NCBI GenBank assembly: GCA_002281485.1
Contig: NCGF01000013.1
Span: 1 to 64,000, forward strand
Source: Sphingomonas sp. 28-66-16
GTDB taxonomy: Bacteria > Pseudomonadota > Alphaproteobacteria > Sphingomonadales > Sphingomonadaceae
Reading direction: 5' to 3'
Length of the DNA: 64,000 bases
Each line of letters begins with the position of its first letter. Position 1 is the first letter of the stretch. The position numbers and the translations under genes were made by a program. The notes under the pieces were generated by a model that saw only the letters and a list, made by a program, of their open reading frames with translations, searched no databases and was not told the origin of the DNA. Of the stretch, positions 1 to 8,174 are shown in pieces.

Positions 1-1
1 C

Positions 2-88
2 CGCCAGCTCGTCAAGCACCCGCTGACCGACAAGGGCATCGAGGGCTTCATGGCCGATTGGGCGAAGACGGGGCAGTCGATCGCGTGA
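2..88 (+). CDS. Transaldolase family protein, C-terminal fragment (cut by window edge)
   Basis: Only the last 28 codons are present, ending in TGA. The tail reads HPLTDKGIEGFMADWAKTG..., which matches the C-terminal helix of the short bacterial transaldolase / fructose-6-phosphate aldolase family (TalC/FSA type, about 215 residues). That family uses a Schiff-base lysine to exchange three-carbon units in the pentose phosphate pathway; the catalytic part lies outside the window. It reads toward the IS5 scrap and is convergent with the polysaccharide gene. Family assignment rests on a short stretch. Confidence 0.6.
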   Translation, partial: RQLVKHPLTDKGIEGFMADWAKTGQSIA

Positions 89-159
89 AGGGGCAAGCCT
101 TTTTGCTATCGGGGAGAAGGGCAAGAAGCACATTCAGCGAGGTAAATCAGGCGCCCGGC

Positions 160-376
160 TCAATTGCTGCCGTCATAGCCCTTGTCGGCGGGCAGTGCGT
201 TGGGCTTGGGCACTGGCAGGGCCATCAGGGTCGTCGGCGGCGCCATGGTCCAGCATGCCGCCGCCGGTCAGGATCAAGCCGGCAGGCAGGCCGTCATCGT
301 CATAGCGGGCTTGGACGTTGCTCGTAAAACCGCCGCGTGATCGACCAAATCCGGGCGACGAGCCCGATATCGACAC
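160..376 (-). pseudogene. IS5-family transposase remnant, frameshifted
   Basis: On the minus strand one frame holds GRSRGGFTSNVQARYDDDG and then GLILTGGG (about 346 down to 265), the pattern of the central part of IS5-type DDE transposases. A second frame resumes with LMALPVPKP and ADKGYDGSN and stops at TGA 162-160; ADKGYD is the typical surrounding of the second catalytic Asp. At least one frameshift separates the two halves, and both the N-terminal third and the Glu-containing C-terminal part are missing. No terminal inverted repeats or target duplication were seen. This is a dead fragment marking a past insertion at the edge of the polysaccharide region. Confidence 0.7.
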
Positions 377-392
377 TCAAAGGGAAAATACT

Positions 393-1910
393 CTAAAAAG
401 CATTGCGATGCAGGAGAACCCTAAAGGTCAGGATCACGATCTTGAGGTCGCGCCAGATCGACCAAGTATCAAGATATTCCAAGTCAGCCTGCAACCGAAG
501 TTCAAGGTCGGATTCAAGTAACGTCGCTCCGCGGAAGCCGCGGACCTGGGCGAGTCCGGTCAACCCGGGACGGACAGCGTGACGGTGCCAATAACGCGGG
601 TCGATTTCCCAGAAGAGCTTGTTCGCCGCCCGCGAGCCGAGCGCATGGGGGCGAGGCCCGACGATGCTCATTTGCCCGAGCAGGACATTGATCAACTGGG
701 GAAGCTCATCGATGCTCGTCGTACGGATGAATCGGCCGATGCGCGTAATGCGGTCATCCTGACGCGACGTCGACACCCCGCCTGCCGAATCGCAGCTCTC
801 AACGCGCATGCTGCGGAATTTCAGCATCTCGAACATTTGGTTAGCGCGGCCGATGCGCACCTGGCGGAATAGAACGGGGCCGGGGCTGTCGAGCTTGATT
901 GCGATTGCGACGATGGCAAACAGGGGCGACAAGAAGATCAGCGCGGTTGCTGCGGTCAACAGATCGAAGGACCGCTTGACGGCTCTGTCCACAAGCTCGA
1001 GCGGGCCGTTTGCGACGATCAGCGTGGGTGTTCCGTGATGAATCGCGATGCCGAGGGGCGGGGTGTAGCCGCAGAACTCGGGAATCACGATCTCGCCCTG
1101 GACGTTCGCTCCCTTCAGCGCGTTCGCCCATGCATGGCGTCGCTCGGGGGGGCACGACACCACGACGCGGTCGAGGCCGGCCAACGAGGTCGCCAGCCGG
1201 TCATACATCATGGGGTCGTGCGTTTCCGGATCAAAGACGTCCTTCGCCGACACCACAATCGAGAAGATGCCCGGCGGGATCGGCTGGTCGCCGTCAACAA
1301 TCAGGATGATGCTGAACGGATTGCCGCCGAGAAACGTCGTGAGATGTCGCGTAAAATAATAGCGACACATCGCCATGGTCGCCAAGGAAAACACCGAACC
1401 GATCGCTACCGTCAACCGCGGAAAACTTGCGCTGGTCTTGAGGTAATAAGCGACGAAGATGATGGCAGCGAGCGCGAGGATTAGCGATTTCAGCCCCTGG
1501 CCGACCGCGTTGAAGGGGTCCTGAATCGTTTCGCTGGCAAAAGCATGCGAATTGAGCGCCGTCGCGAGATAGACCGGCGTCAGCACGGCCACGATCAGGA
1601 GCCAGCTGAGATGCGCGATGCTCTCACCGCGGACGACCACCGCCGCCATGAAGCTGAGCAAGATGCACGCCGAATCGAGGATTATCAGCCATGCGAAGGC
1701 CCGGACGCGAAGCTGCGTAACGCGGGGGCGCCAGCCCGACGGGATCGATTCTGGAATCGCCGATGGCTGCGATGCCTTCCAGTTGCTGCGCTCAATCTCG
1801 ATGTTCAACGCATTTACCCCATTTGGCCGCAGTGGTTTGCTGGAGATTAAGCCACTCTTCCTCGATATCCCACGCAATTTTTTGCAGTGCAGCACCGCGG
1901 GAAACAACAA
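393..1910 (-). CDS. Polyprenyl-phosphate sugar-1-phosphate transferase (exopolysaccharide initiation)
   Basis: This is an inner-membrane enzyme that transfers a hexose-1-phosphate from a UDP-sugar to undecaprenyl phosphate, the first step of exopolysaccharide repeat assembly (GumD/WbaP/ExoY family). The 505 residues show four hydrophobic helices in the N-terminal third, a soluble central region, and from about residue 312 the bacterial sugar-transferase domain: KRSFDLL, a fifth hydrophobic helix, PVLFRQVRIG, FEMLKFRSM, DELPQL (near 401), MSIVGPRPH and RPGLTGLAQV. The frame opens with TTG at 1910. A second TTG at 1808 has a GGGG stretch about 8 nt upstream and may be the real start, so the first about 34 residues are uncertain. 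It is transcribed alone, with two palindromes upstream. The sugar specificity cannot be told. Confidence 0.9.
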   Translation of the reverse strand: MLFPAVLHCKKLRGISRKSGLISSKPLRPNGVNALNIEIERSNWKASQPSAIPESIPSGWRPRVTQLRVRAFAWLIILDSACILLSFMAAVVVRGESIAHLSWLLIVAVLTPVYLATALNSHAFASETIQDPFNAVGQGLKSLILALAAIIFVAYYLKTSASFPRLTVAIGSVFSLATMAMCRYYFTRHLTTFLGGNPFSIILIVDGDQPIPPGIFSIVVSAKDVFDPETHDPMMYDRLATSLAGLDRVVVSCPPERRHAWANALKGANVQGEIVIPEFCGYTPPLGIAIHHGTPTLIVANGPLELVDRAVKRSFDLLTAATALIFLSPLFAIVAIAIKLDSPGPVLFRQVRIGRANQMFEMLKFRSMRVESCDSAGGVSTSRQDDRITRIGRFIRTTSIDELPQLINVLLGQMSIVGPRPHALGSRAANKLFWEIDPRYWHRHAVRPGLTGLAQVRGFRGATLLESDLELRLQADLEYLDTWSIWRDLKIVILTFRVLLHRNAF

Positions 1911-2248
1911 AAGAGCACAGCTGAATCGACATCACCATCGGCGCTTGACGTCAAAATTGTAACAATCCGGGACAGCGCGTCGCCGGACAGCCATTCTAAC
2001 ATCGATTAGTTCCCCAATCATGGCCTAGCGATCGAAACCGGCGATCGGCAACGTCGTTGCGACGACCTAGCGGCAAAACGGGTCGAAGAGAGATGGCGGC
2101 ACCGGGACGGCGCGTTCGGCTTTCTGGATCGCCATGTCACGGCGCGTCTGTTCGACCATGAACTGATCCGTTCGCGCAGCCAGCTTTGAAGGTGCGCTCG
2201 GATCATCGGTGATTCGGCTGCTGCAGCTCAGCGCTGATCACCGGGCAC
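1911..2248. other. Intergenic stretch without a credible gene
   Basis: About 340 bases lie between the sugar transferase start and the terminator of the next gene. A 62-codon frame on the minus strand (2018-2206) has arginine- and serine-rich content and no family resemblance, so I do not call it. The part next to the sugar transferase carries the two palindromes listed separately and probably holds its promoter. Confidence 0.5.
1945..1966 (-). promoter_or_regulatory. Two adjacent palindromes upstream of the sugar transferase gene
   Basis: TTGACGTCAA (1945-1954) is a perfect 10-base palindrome and ATTGTAACAAT (1956-1966) an 11-base one with a single central base, one nucleotide apart, 35-56 bases before the transferase reading frame. 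This is AT-rich for the neighbourhood and looks like one or two operator half-sites overlapping a promoter. No particular regulator family can be named from the sequence. Confidence 0.4.
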
Positions 2249-2278
2249 AAAAAAGCCGACGGCATTTCTGCCGCCGGC
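2249..2278 (-). terminator. Rho-independent terminator of the small exported protein gene
   Basis: On the minus strand a 10-base stem GCCGGCGGCA / TGCCGTCGGC (one G-T pair) with a GAAA loop is followed directly by six T. It lies 20 bases after the stop of the 82-residue protein gene. Confidence 0.85.
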
Positions 2279-2298
2279 TCTCTCAATCCTGCAAGGAT

Positions 2299-2547
2299 TT
2301 AGCGGCTCGACGAACCCGACGTGCCAGCAACGATACCCGCAATCGCGCCACCGGCAGCGATCACGACGATCGCGATCACGCCAGCCTGAGCGATGTTGCT
2401 CTTCTTCTTCGACGAAGCCGAAGCGCGGAGCGACTTCACGGCAGGGGCAACCGACAGACCCGAAGCCGGGTTAGCCGAAGCAGCCATTGCGGGCGCAACG
2501 GCCATCGAAGCTGCTGCAACCGAAATGAGGAACTTTGCGACGCTCAT
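2299..2547 (-). CDS. Small exported or membrane protein of unknown function
   Basis: The 82-residue product starts with a signal peptide-like segment (MSVAKFLISVAAASMAVAP, likely cleavage after AMA). A short Ala/Ser-rich linker with a KKK patch follows, then one hydrophobic helix near residues 53-75 (IAQAGVIAIVVIAAGGAIAG) and a Ser/Gly tail. It has its own terminator and an intergenic region of 200 bases upstream, which supports a real, separately transcribed gene. I do not recognise a named family. Its position beside an exopolysaccharide initiation gene makes a cell-envelope role plausible but unproven. Confidence 0.75.
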   Translation of the reverse strand: MSVAKFLISVAAASMAVAPAMAASANPASGLSVAPAVKSLRASASSKKKSNIAQAGVIAIVVIAAGGAIAGIVAGTSGSSSR

Positions 2548-2748
2548 GTGTAACTCCCTTTGAAAACCGCCAACTTATTGCCACGATTTTCCTGGTGGGG
2601 CAACCGCCAAAAATGGCGGCGTCCTTATAGTCCAAACATGGTTTCGCGGCGATGAAACTCATTCCCCGCAGCATCGCTATAGCGGCGATGGATCGATAAA
2701 TCACTAACAAAATGCATTCCGTATTGCGGTGCCGCATTTTTCTCGAAA

Positions 2749-3510
2749 TCAGAGCTGCGCGGCAATCTGCCATGTGTCGGCGCCCTGGAGCCCCAGCGCG
2801 GTCAGCCTGCCGCTCGCATAGGCGCCCGTATCGATCCCGATTCGATTCGGGCGCATCTCGACCTCGGCGCTGATACTGTGCCCGTGGACGATGATCCGTT
2901 CGTGCGGTGCTGCGTGATCGAGAAACGATTCGCGAATCCAGCGAAGATCGCTCGGCTTCTGGTCCGCCAGCGCGACGTCGGGCCGGATGCCGGCATGGAC
3001 AAAGGCATAGTCGCCGGCGATCACCATGTCCTCGAACGAACCCAGAAAGGCGAGGTGCTCCTCGGGCACGCTCTCCTGCAGCGCGACCATCAGATCGGGA
3101 TAGTCGAGCTTGTTATAAATATCCTCGGTGATTCCGTAGCTCAGAATCGTTTCGCGGCCGCCGATCTTGCAGAAGAACCGCAGCGCCCGTTCGTCGCCGC
3201 GAAGCGCCTTCACGAACACCTCTTCATGGTTGCCCATCAGCATTCGGGTCGTCGGCAATTCGCGCTTGATCTGGATCACCCGATCGACGACCGCTGCCGA
3301 ATCGGGGCCCCGGTCGATCAGATCGCCGAGAAAGATCAACTGCGGCTCGGCCGCGCCGCGCTGGGCGTCGTCCCTGGTCATCAAATCGAGCAGCATGTCG
3401 AGCAGGTCGATTCGCCCGTGGACGTCGCCGACCGCATAGAGCCGAAGCCCTTCGGGAATCGATCCCCTGGGACTGGCTGGCTGGATCGACTTTCGTAACC
3501 GCTTGAGCAT
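2749..3510 (-). CDS. PPP-type metallophosphoesterase (serine/threonine phosphatase-like)
   Basis: The 253-residue cytoplasmic protein has the whole signature of the calcineurin-like PPP family: GDVHG at 28-32, GDLIDRG at 62-68, GNHE at 93-96, and later FVHAG and VHGH, which together ligate two metal ions. Bacterial members act either as protein phosphatases or as diadenosine tetraphosphatases (ApaH/PrpA-like); the sequence does not decide between these. It reads in the same direction as the small exported protein gene, 201 bases away, and away from the protease gene at 3623. The ATG at 3510 is the only good start before GDVHG. Confidence 0.88.
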   Translation of the reverse strand: MLKRLRKSIQPASPRGSIPEGLRLYAVGDVHGRIDLLDMLLDLMTRDDAQRGAAEPQLIFLGDLIDRGPDSAAVVDRVIQIKRELPTTRMLMGNHEEVFVKALRGDERALRFFCKIGGRETILSYGITEDIYNKLDYPDLMVALQESVPEEHLAFLGSFEDMVIAGDYAFVHAGIRPDVALADQKPSDLRWIRESFLDHAAPHERIIVHGHSISAEVEMRPNRIGIDTGAYASGRLTALGLQGADTWQIAAQL

Positions 3511-3622
3511 TGTTCAATAATTTCGAGACAGACGTCGTCCCAATCGGGGCGAGCGAGATCGGTGGCGGAAGCAGGTCCGGATAAAGGATGACCGCAGTCT
3601 CAACAACATCTAATACGCGCCC

Positions 3623-4645
3623 ATGATTGTATTGGTTCGCCGTGTCGGCGCCGTCCTGACCCTTCTCGCTGCAGCCTCGGTCACCGCCGCGTCCCCGCCG
3701 GCGGTCGATCGATCGCCGGCGATGCCCACGCCCGCCTTGCTCGAGGCCCTGCGGGCGGCCGATCTGCGGCTGGCGGCGATCGGCCTGCGGCTGACCACCA
3801 GCAACGCCGCTTTATGCCGTGAGCTCCAGCCGCGGTTGGGCGTCCAGTGGCATGCGCTGTCGCAATATCAGCCGCCGGTGCGGAGCGCGGTCCGCGCCAA
3901 CTTCCATTTTGCTACTGATACCGCGATCGAAGTCGTCGTGCCGGCGGGACCGGCCGACAAGGCTGGGGTGCATAACGACGATGGCCTCATCTCGATCGAC
4001 GGCAGCCCGGTCAAGACCGCGCTGCCTGCCGCGGAGGTGCCGGCATCGACGCTCGATCGCGACGCGATCGACGCCCGGATCGCCAAACTGCCGCCCGACC
4101 GACCGATTCGGCTGGGGCTCGAGCGCGACGGCGCGCGGCTCGAGATTGCCGTCGTCCCGGTGCCGGGCTGTCGTGTCCGGTTCGAGGTACATGATGAAGA
4201 CGAGGCCTCGTCGGACGATTCGATCATCCAGATCGGCGCGAGCTTTCTCGATCGCTACGACGACAACGCGCTCGCGGTGATCGTCGCGCACGAACTCGGG
4301 CATGTCATCCTGCGCAGCCGCGCCCGGCTAGAGGCTGCCGGCGCGAAATGGGGCATCTTGTCCGAGTTCGGCAAGAGCGGCCGCCTGCACCATCAGGCCG
4401 AGGCGGAGGCCGATCGACTGAGCGTCTATCTGCTCGCCAATGCGGGCTATGATCCGATGCTGGCCGGGCAATTCTGGCGCGGGGCAGGGCGTAGCCTCGA
4501 TCTCGGTATCCTGCGCAACCGCGCCTATCCCGACTGGAAGACCCGCGCCGCCAATCTCGACGCCGAGGCGGCGAAGATCCCGGCCGGGGTGCCGCTGCCC
4601 TATGTGCCGCCGATGATCAGCCTGCGCGACACGCCGATGAAATGA
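3623..4645 (+). CDS. Secreted M48-like metalloprotease with PDZ-like domain
   Basis: The 340-residue protein starts with a signal peptide (hydrophobic 8-23). It has a PDZ-like segment around 100-175 (IEVVVPAGPADKAGV, GLISIDGSPV), then HELGH at 223-227 and QAEAEADRLS about 35 residues on, giving the zinc ligands His, His and Glu of gluzincins of the M48 type. A periplasmic quality-control or envelope-processing protease is likely. Six residues before the HELGH motif start a hydrophobic strand (ALAVIVA) as expected for the fold. The ATG at 3623 gives a normal signal peptide. It is convergent with the epimerase pseudogene. Confidence 0.85.
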   Translation: MIVLVRRVGAVLTLLAAASVTAASPPAVDRSPAMPTPALLEALRAADLRLAAIGLRLTTSNAALCRELQPRLGVQWHALSQYQPPVRSAVRANFHFATDTAIEVVVPAGPADKAGVHNDDGLISIDGSPVKTALPAAEVPASTLDRDAIDARIAKLPPDRPIRLGLERDGARLEIAVVPVPGCRVRFEVHDEDEASSDDSIIQIGASFLDRYDDNALAVIVAHELGHVILRSRARLEAAGAKWGILSEFGKSGRLHHQAEAEADRLSVYLLANAGYDPMLAGQFWRGAGRSLDLGILRNRAYPDWKTRAANLDAEAAKIPAGVPLPYVPPMISLRDTPMK

Positions 4646-4661
4646 CGGCTGAATCGGCGGG

Positions 4662-5598
4662 TCAGGCGAAACCGTGGAAGGCGCGGTACCAGTCGACGAA
4701 TCGGGCCATGCCGTCGCCGATCGCGACCTTGGGCGCATAGCCAGTCAACGCATGGAGCTTGCCGACATCGGCATAGGTGGCCGAAACATCGCCGGGCGGG
4801 CGCGGTTTCATCACCATGATCGCCTCTTTGCCCAGCGCCGATTCAAGTGCTTCGATCATCGCCAGCACCGTTTCGGGCCGGCTGTTGCCGATGTTGAGCA
4901 CGCGGTGGCCGCCGGGGGCGGGGGGATGATCGAGCGCGCCGATCAGCCCATCGACGATATCGTCGATATAGGTGAAATCGCGCGCCAGTTTCCCCTCGCC
5001 GAACACCTCGATCGGCTGGCCGGCGAGGATCTTCTGGGTGAAACCGAAATAGGCCATGTCGGGGCGGCCCCAGGGGCCATAGACCGTGAAAAAGCGCAAC
5101 CCCGTCTGCGGAAAGCCGAAAAGGGCGGCATAGGATTGGCTCATCAGCTCGCACGAACGCTTGGTCGCGGCATAGAGCGAGACCGGGCTCACGGTGGGAT
5201 CATCCTCGTTGAAGCCCGCGCCTTCGAGCGGTCGATCGCCATAGACCGAACTCGACGAGGCATAGACGAGGTGGGCGATGCCGGCATGGCGGCACGCCTC
5301 GATCACGGCAAGGTGGCCGATCAGGTTCGACTGGCCATAGGCGAAGGGGTTGTCGATGCTGTAGCGCACCCCCGCTTGCGCCGCGAGGTGGACGACACGG
5401 TCGGCGCCGCTTTCGGCGAGCACCCGGGCGAGGGCGCCGGGGGTGGCGATATCGAGTCGCTCGAACCGGAAATTCTCGAGGCCCTCAAACGTCCGTAGCC
5501 GCCCCTGTTTGAGCGCGGGATCATAATAATCGTTGAGATTGTCGACACCGATCACGCGCTCGCCGCAAGCCGGCGGCACCGGTGACGAGGATGGACAT
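4662..5598 (-). pseudogene. UDP-glucuronate 4-epimerase-like gene, disrupted at the NAD-binding motif
   Basis: From about 5564 down to the stop the protein is a normal extended SDR epimerase: GERVIGVDNLNDYYDPALK, LAAQAGVRYS, the Ser of YASSSSVYG and the Tyr-Lys of YAATK, then FTVYGPWGRPDMA and FTYIDDIVDG. This is the pattern of enzymes converting UDP-glucuronate to UDP-galacturonate. The beginning is broken. ATG 5598 opens MSILVTGAAG in one frame, and the sequence then jumps into CGERV in another frame. Compared with the family, about 12-13 residues (roughly 38 bases, not a multiple of three) including the rest of GxxGxxG are missing. The longest intact frame begins at GTG 5579 and lacks the Rossmann glycine loop. 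A genuine deletion or a sequencing error are both possible. Confidence 0.75.
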
Positions 5599-5634
5599 AA
5601 AGGGCTTAGTGCCGCTTTGTCGCGCCGCTGACAA

Positions 5635-6933
5635 TCAGCTTGCCAGCCGCAGATCGGCCGCGGCCGCGATGGGTGTGGGCTGATCGGGCCAGATGCCGCG
5701 CGTGTCGTAGACGACCATGCTCGCGCGCTCCTCGAGCGGGACCGACTTGAACACCTCGTGGTCGACGAGCACGATCATGATGCCGCAGGTCTCGATCGCG
5801 CTATCGATATCGATCAGCCGCGCGGCCGAGCCGGCAAAGACGGCGGGCAGGGCATCGGCATAGGGCTCGACGATGCGAATCCGGTTACCGAACCGGTGGG
5901 CGAGATCGGCGGCGACCTTGAGCGCGGGGCTCTCGCGGAAATCGTCGATATTGGCTTTGAAGGCCAGGCCGAGGCAGGCCACCGGCACGCCGGGGAATTG
6001 CTCGATCAGCGCGGCAGCGCGAGCGATGGTGTGTGCGACCTTGCCGTCATTCACTTCGCGGGCGGTGCGGATCAGCGGGGTCTGTTCCGGGGCGGCACTG
6101 ACGAGGAACCATGGATCGACCGCGATGCAATGCCCGCCGACGCCGGGGCCGGGCGACAGGATGTTGACGCGCGGATGGCGGTTGGCGAGGCGGATCACCT
6201 CCCAGACATCGACCCCCATCGTATCGGCGATGAGGCTGAGCTCGTTGGCAAAGGCGATGTTGACGTCACGAAAGGCGTTTTCGGTGAGCTTGGTCATTTC
6301 TGCGGCGCGCGCGGTCGTCGTCACACAGGCGCCGCGCACGAAGCGGCGGTAAAAGGCGAGCGCCTTGCGCGCGCAGCGCGGCGTGATCCCGCCGATCACG
6401 CGATCATTGTCGATCAGCTCGACGAGGATGCGCCCCGGCAGCACCCGCTCGGGGCAATAGGCGATGGCGATATCGGCGGTTTCACCGGTCTTGCCCGGCA
6501 CCTTCAGATCGGGGCGCAGCGCGGCGAGCAGATCGCGCACCTTCTCGGTCGTGCCGACCGGCGAGGTCGATTCGAGGATCACGACGTCGCCGGCCTTGAG
6601 CACGGCGGCGACGGTCGTCGCGGCTTGCAGCACATAGCCGATATTGGGAGCATGATGGTCGCCGAACGGGGTCGGGACGGCGATCACGAACACGTCGGCG
6701 GGCTCGATCAGCGTGGCGGCGCGTAGATTGCCGCGTGCGACGACGCCCGAGACCAGCCCGTCGAGATCGACTTCCTCGATATGGACCTTGCCCGAATTGA
6801 CCGTCTCGACGACCTTTTCGGAGACGTCGATGCCGAGCACCTGGACGCCGGTGCGCGCGATCACCGCCGCAGTGGGCAACCCGATATAACCCAGACCGAG
6901 GACCGCGACCTTGAGTTCAGAGTCCGAAACCAT
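5635..6933 (-). CDS. wecC: UDP-N-acetyl-D-mannosamine dehydrogenase
   Basis: This enzyme oxidises UDP-ManNAc to UDP-ManNAc-uronic acid with NAD. The 432 residues begin MVSDSELKVAVLGLGYIGLP, carrying the Rossmann glycine motif. The centre has LTENAFRDVNIAFANEL and GPGVGGHCIAVDPWF with the catalytic Cys, then CLGLAFKANIDDFRESPA. The open frame runs further upstream, but ATG 6933 gives the normal family start; it overlaps the end of wecB by 17 bases, so the two are translated as a unit. With wecB it provides an acidic amino sugar for a surface polysaccharide. Confidence 0.92.
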   Translation of the reverse strand: MVSDSELKVAVLGLGYIGLPTAAVIARTGVQVLGIDVSEKVVETVNSGKVHIEEVDLDGLVSGVVARGNLRAATLIEPADVFVIAVPTPFGDHHAPNIGYVLQAATTVAAVLKAGDVVILESTSPVGTTEKVRDLLAALRPDLKVPGKTGETADIAIAYCPERVLPGRILVELIDNDRVIGGITPRCARKALAFYRRFVRGACVTTTARAAEMTKLTENAFRDVNIAFANELSLIADTMGVDVWEVIRLANRHPRVNILSPGPGVGGHCIAVDPWFLVSAAPEQTPLIRTAREVNDGKVAHTIARAAALIEQFPGVPVACLGLAFKANIDDFRESPALKVAADLAHRFGNRIRIVEPYADALPAVFAGSAARLIDIDSAIETCGIMIVLVDHEVFKSVPLEERASMVVYDTRGIWPDQPTPIAAAADLRLAS

Positions 6934-8056
6934 CCGCGACGACCTTTGCAATCCGAGCCGATGCGTGGCCGTCGCCGAACGGGTTGTGCGCGCGCGCCAT
7001 CGCTGAGTGGGCTGCACCATCGTCGAGGAGGGTGAAGATTTCGGAAACGATCCGGTCTTCGTCGGTGCCGATCAGCTTTGCGGTGCCGGCGGCGACGCCT
7101 TCGGGGCGTTCGGTGGTCTCTCGCATCACGAGAACGGGCTTGCCGAGCGCTGGCGCCTCTTCCTGCACCCCGCCCGAATCGGTGAGGACGATATGGCTCA
7201 TCCCCAGCGCGCGGACGAAATGGGGGTAATCGAGCGGATCGATCCTTGCGATGTTGGGCCGATCGCCGAGCACCGAATCCATCACTGCGACGACATTGGG
7301 ATTGGGGTGGACGGGGAAGACCACCGCAGCGTCGGGGCGATCGGCGATCCGGGCGATGGCGCGCGCGATATTTTCCATGCCCCCGCCGAAATTCTCGCGG
7401 CGATGCGTGGTGACGAGGATGATCCGCTTGCCGGCAAAGCGCGCCGCGAGCCGATCGAGCCCCGCCGCCAGCCCTGGATTGGCAGCGATCGCTGCCGTCG
7501 TCGCGTGCAGCGCGTCGATCACGGTGTTGCCGGTGACGTGGATCAGCGCGGGATCGATATTCTCACGCTTCAGCGCGTCCGCGGCGGTTTCGGTCGGCGC
7601 GAAATGCTGGTCGGCGATCGGCGCGACGATGCGGCGGTTCACCTCCTCGGGAAAGGGCTGGTAGATGTCGCCCGAGCGCAGGCCTGCCTCGACATGGCTG
7701 ACCGGCACCTTGCGATAATAAGCCGCGAGCGCGCCGACCATCGCGGTGGCCGTGTCGCCCTGCACGATCACGCGATCGGGGCGTTCCGCATCCATGACCT
7801 CGCCAAGACTGGTCAGCAACCGCGCCGTCAGCCGATCGAGCGTTTGCCCGGGTTCCATGAGGTCGAGATCGATATCGGGAACGATGCCGGCAATGGCGAG
7901 CACCTGATCGAGCAGCCCGCGATGCTGCGCGGTCACGCAGGTCCTGACGGCGAGGCCTGGCACCGCGCGCAGCGCCCGGACCACCGGGAACAGCTTGATC
8001 GCCTCGGGCCGCGTGCCGAACACGATGAGGACGGTGTGCAGGGGTGCCATTGCCAT
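6917..8056 (-). CDS. wecB: UDP-N-acetylglucosamine 2-epimerase (non-hydrolysing)
   Basis: This enzyme interconverts UDP-GlcNAc and UDP-ManNAc in the cytoplasm, feeding wecC. It is 379 residues with the GT-B epimerase signature: VFGTRPEAIKLFPVV near the start, VQGDTATAMVGALAAYY, HVEAGLRSGD, PFPEEVNRR, VTTHRRENFG and TDSGGVQEEAPALGKPVL. The start ATG 8056 has AGGAG 7 bases upstream. The gene is divergent from galU across about 120 bases that must hold both promoters. Confidence 0.95.
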   Translation of the reverse strand: MAMAPLHTVLIVFGTRPEAIKLFPVVRALRAVPGLAVRTCVTAQHRGLLDQVLAIAGIVPDIDLDLMEPGQTLDRLTARLLTSLGEVMDAERPDRVIVQGDTATAMVGALAAYYRKVPVSHVEAGLRSGDIYQPFPEEVNRRIVAPIADQHFAPTETAADALKRENIDPALIHVTGNTVIDALHATTAAIAANPGLAAGLDRLAARFAGKRIILVTTHRRENFGGGMENIARAIARIADRPDAAVVFPVHPNPNVVAVMDSVLGDRPNIARIDPLDYPHFVRALGMSHIVLTDSGGVQEEAPALGKPVLVMRETTERPEGVAAGTAKLIGTDEDRIVSEIFTLLDDGAAHSAMARAHNPFGDGHASARIAKVVADGFGL

Positions 8057-8174
8057 GATTTGCTCCTATTGAAGCATCTTTAAGAGGCCGCTAACGACGC
8101 GGCCGCATTCCCTCAATTTCGCCGCATTTGCCGACGAAGGCGTCGCTTCGGGGGCGGCGAAGATGGAGAAAAAG

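Noticed and set aside
88-120. Terminator after the transaldolase fragment
   Set aside because: GCAAGCCTTTTTGC could form only a very short stem; too weak to call.
2018-2206. 62-codon frame on the minus strand
   Set aside because: Arg/Ser-rich content, no ribosome site of note and no family resemblance.
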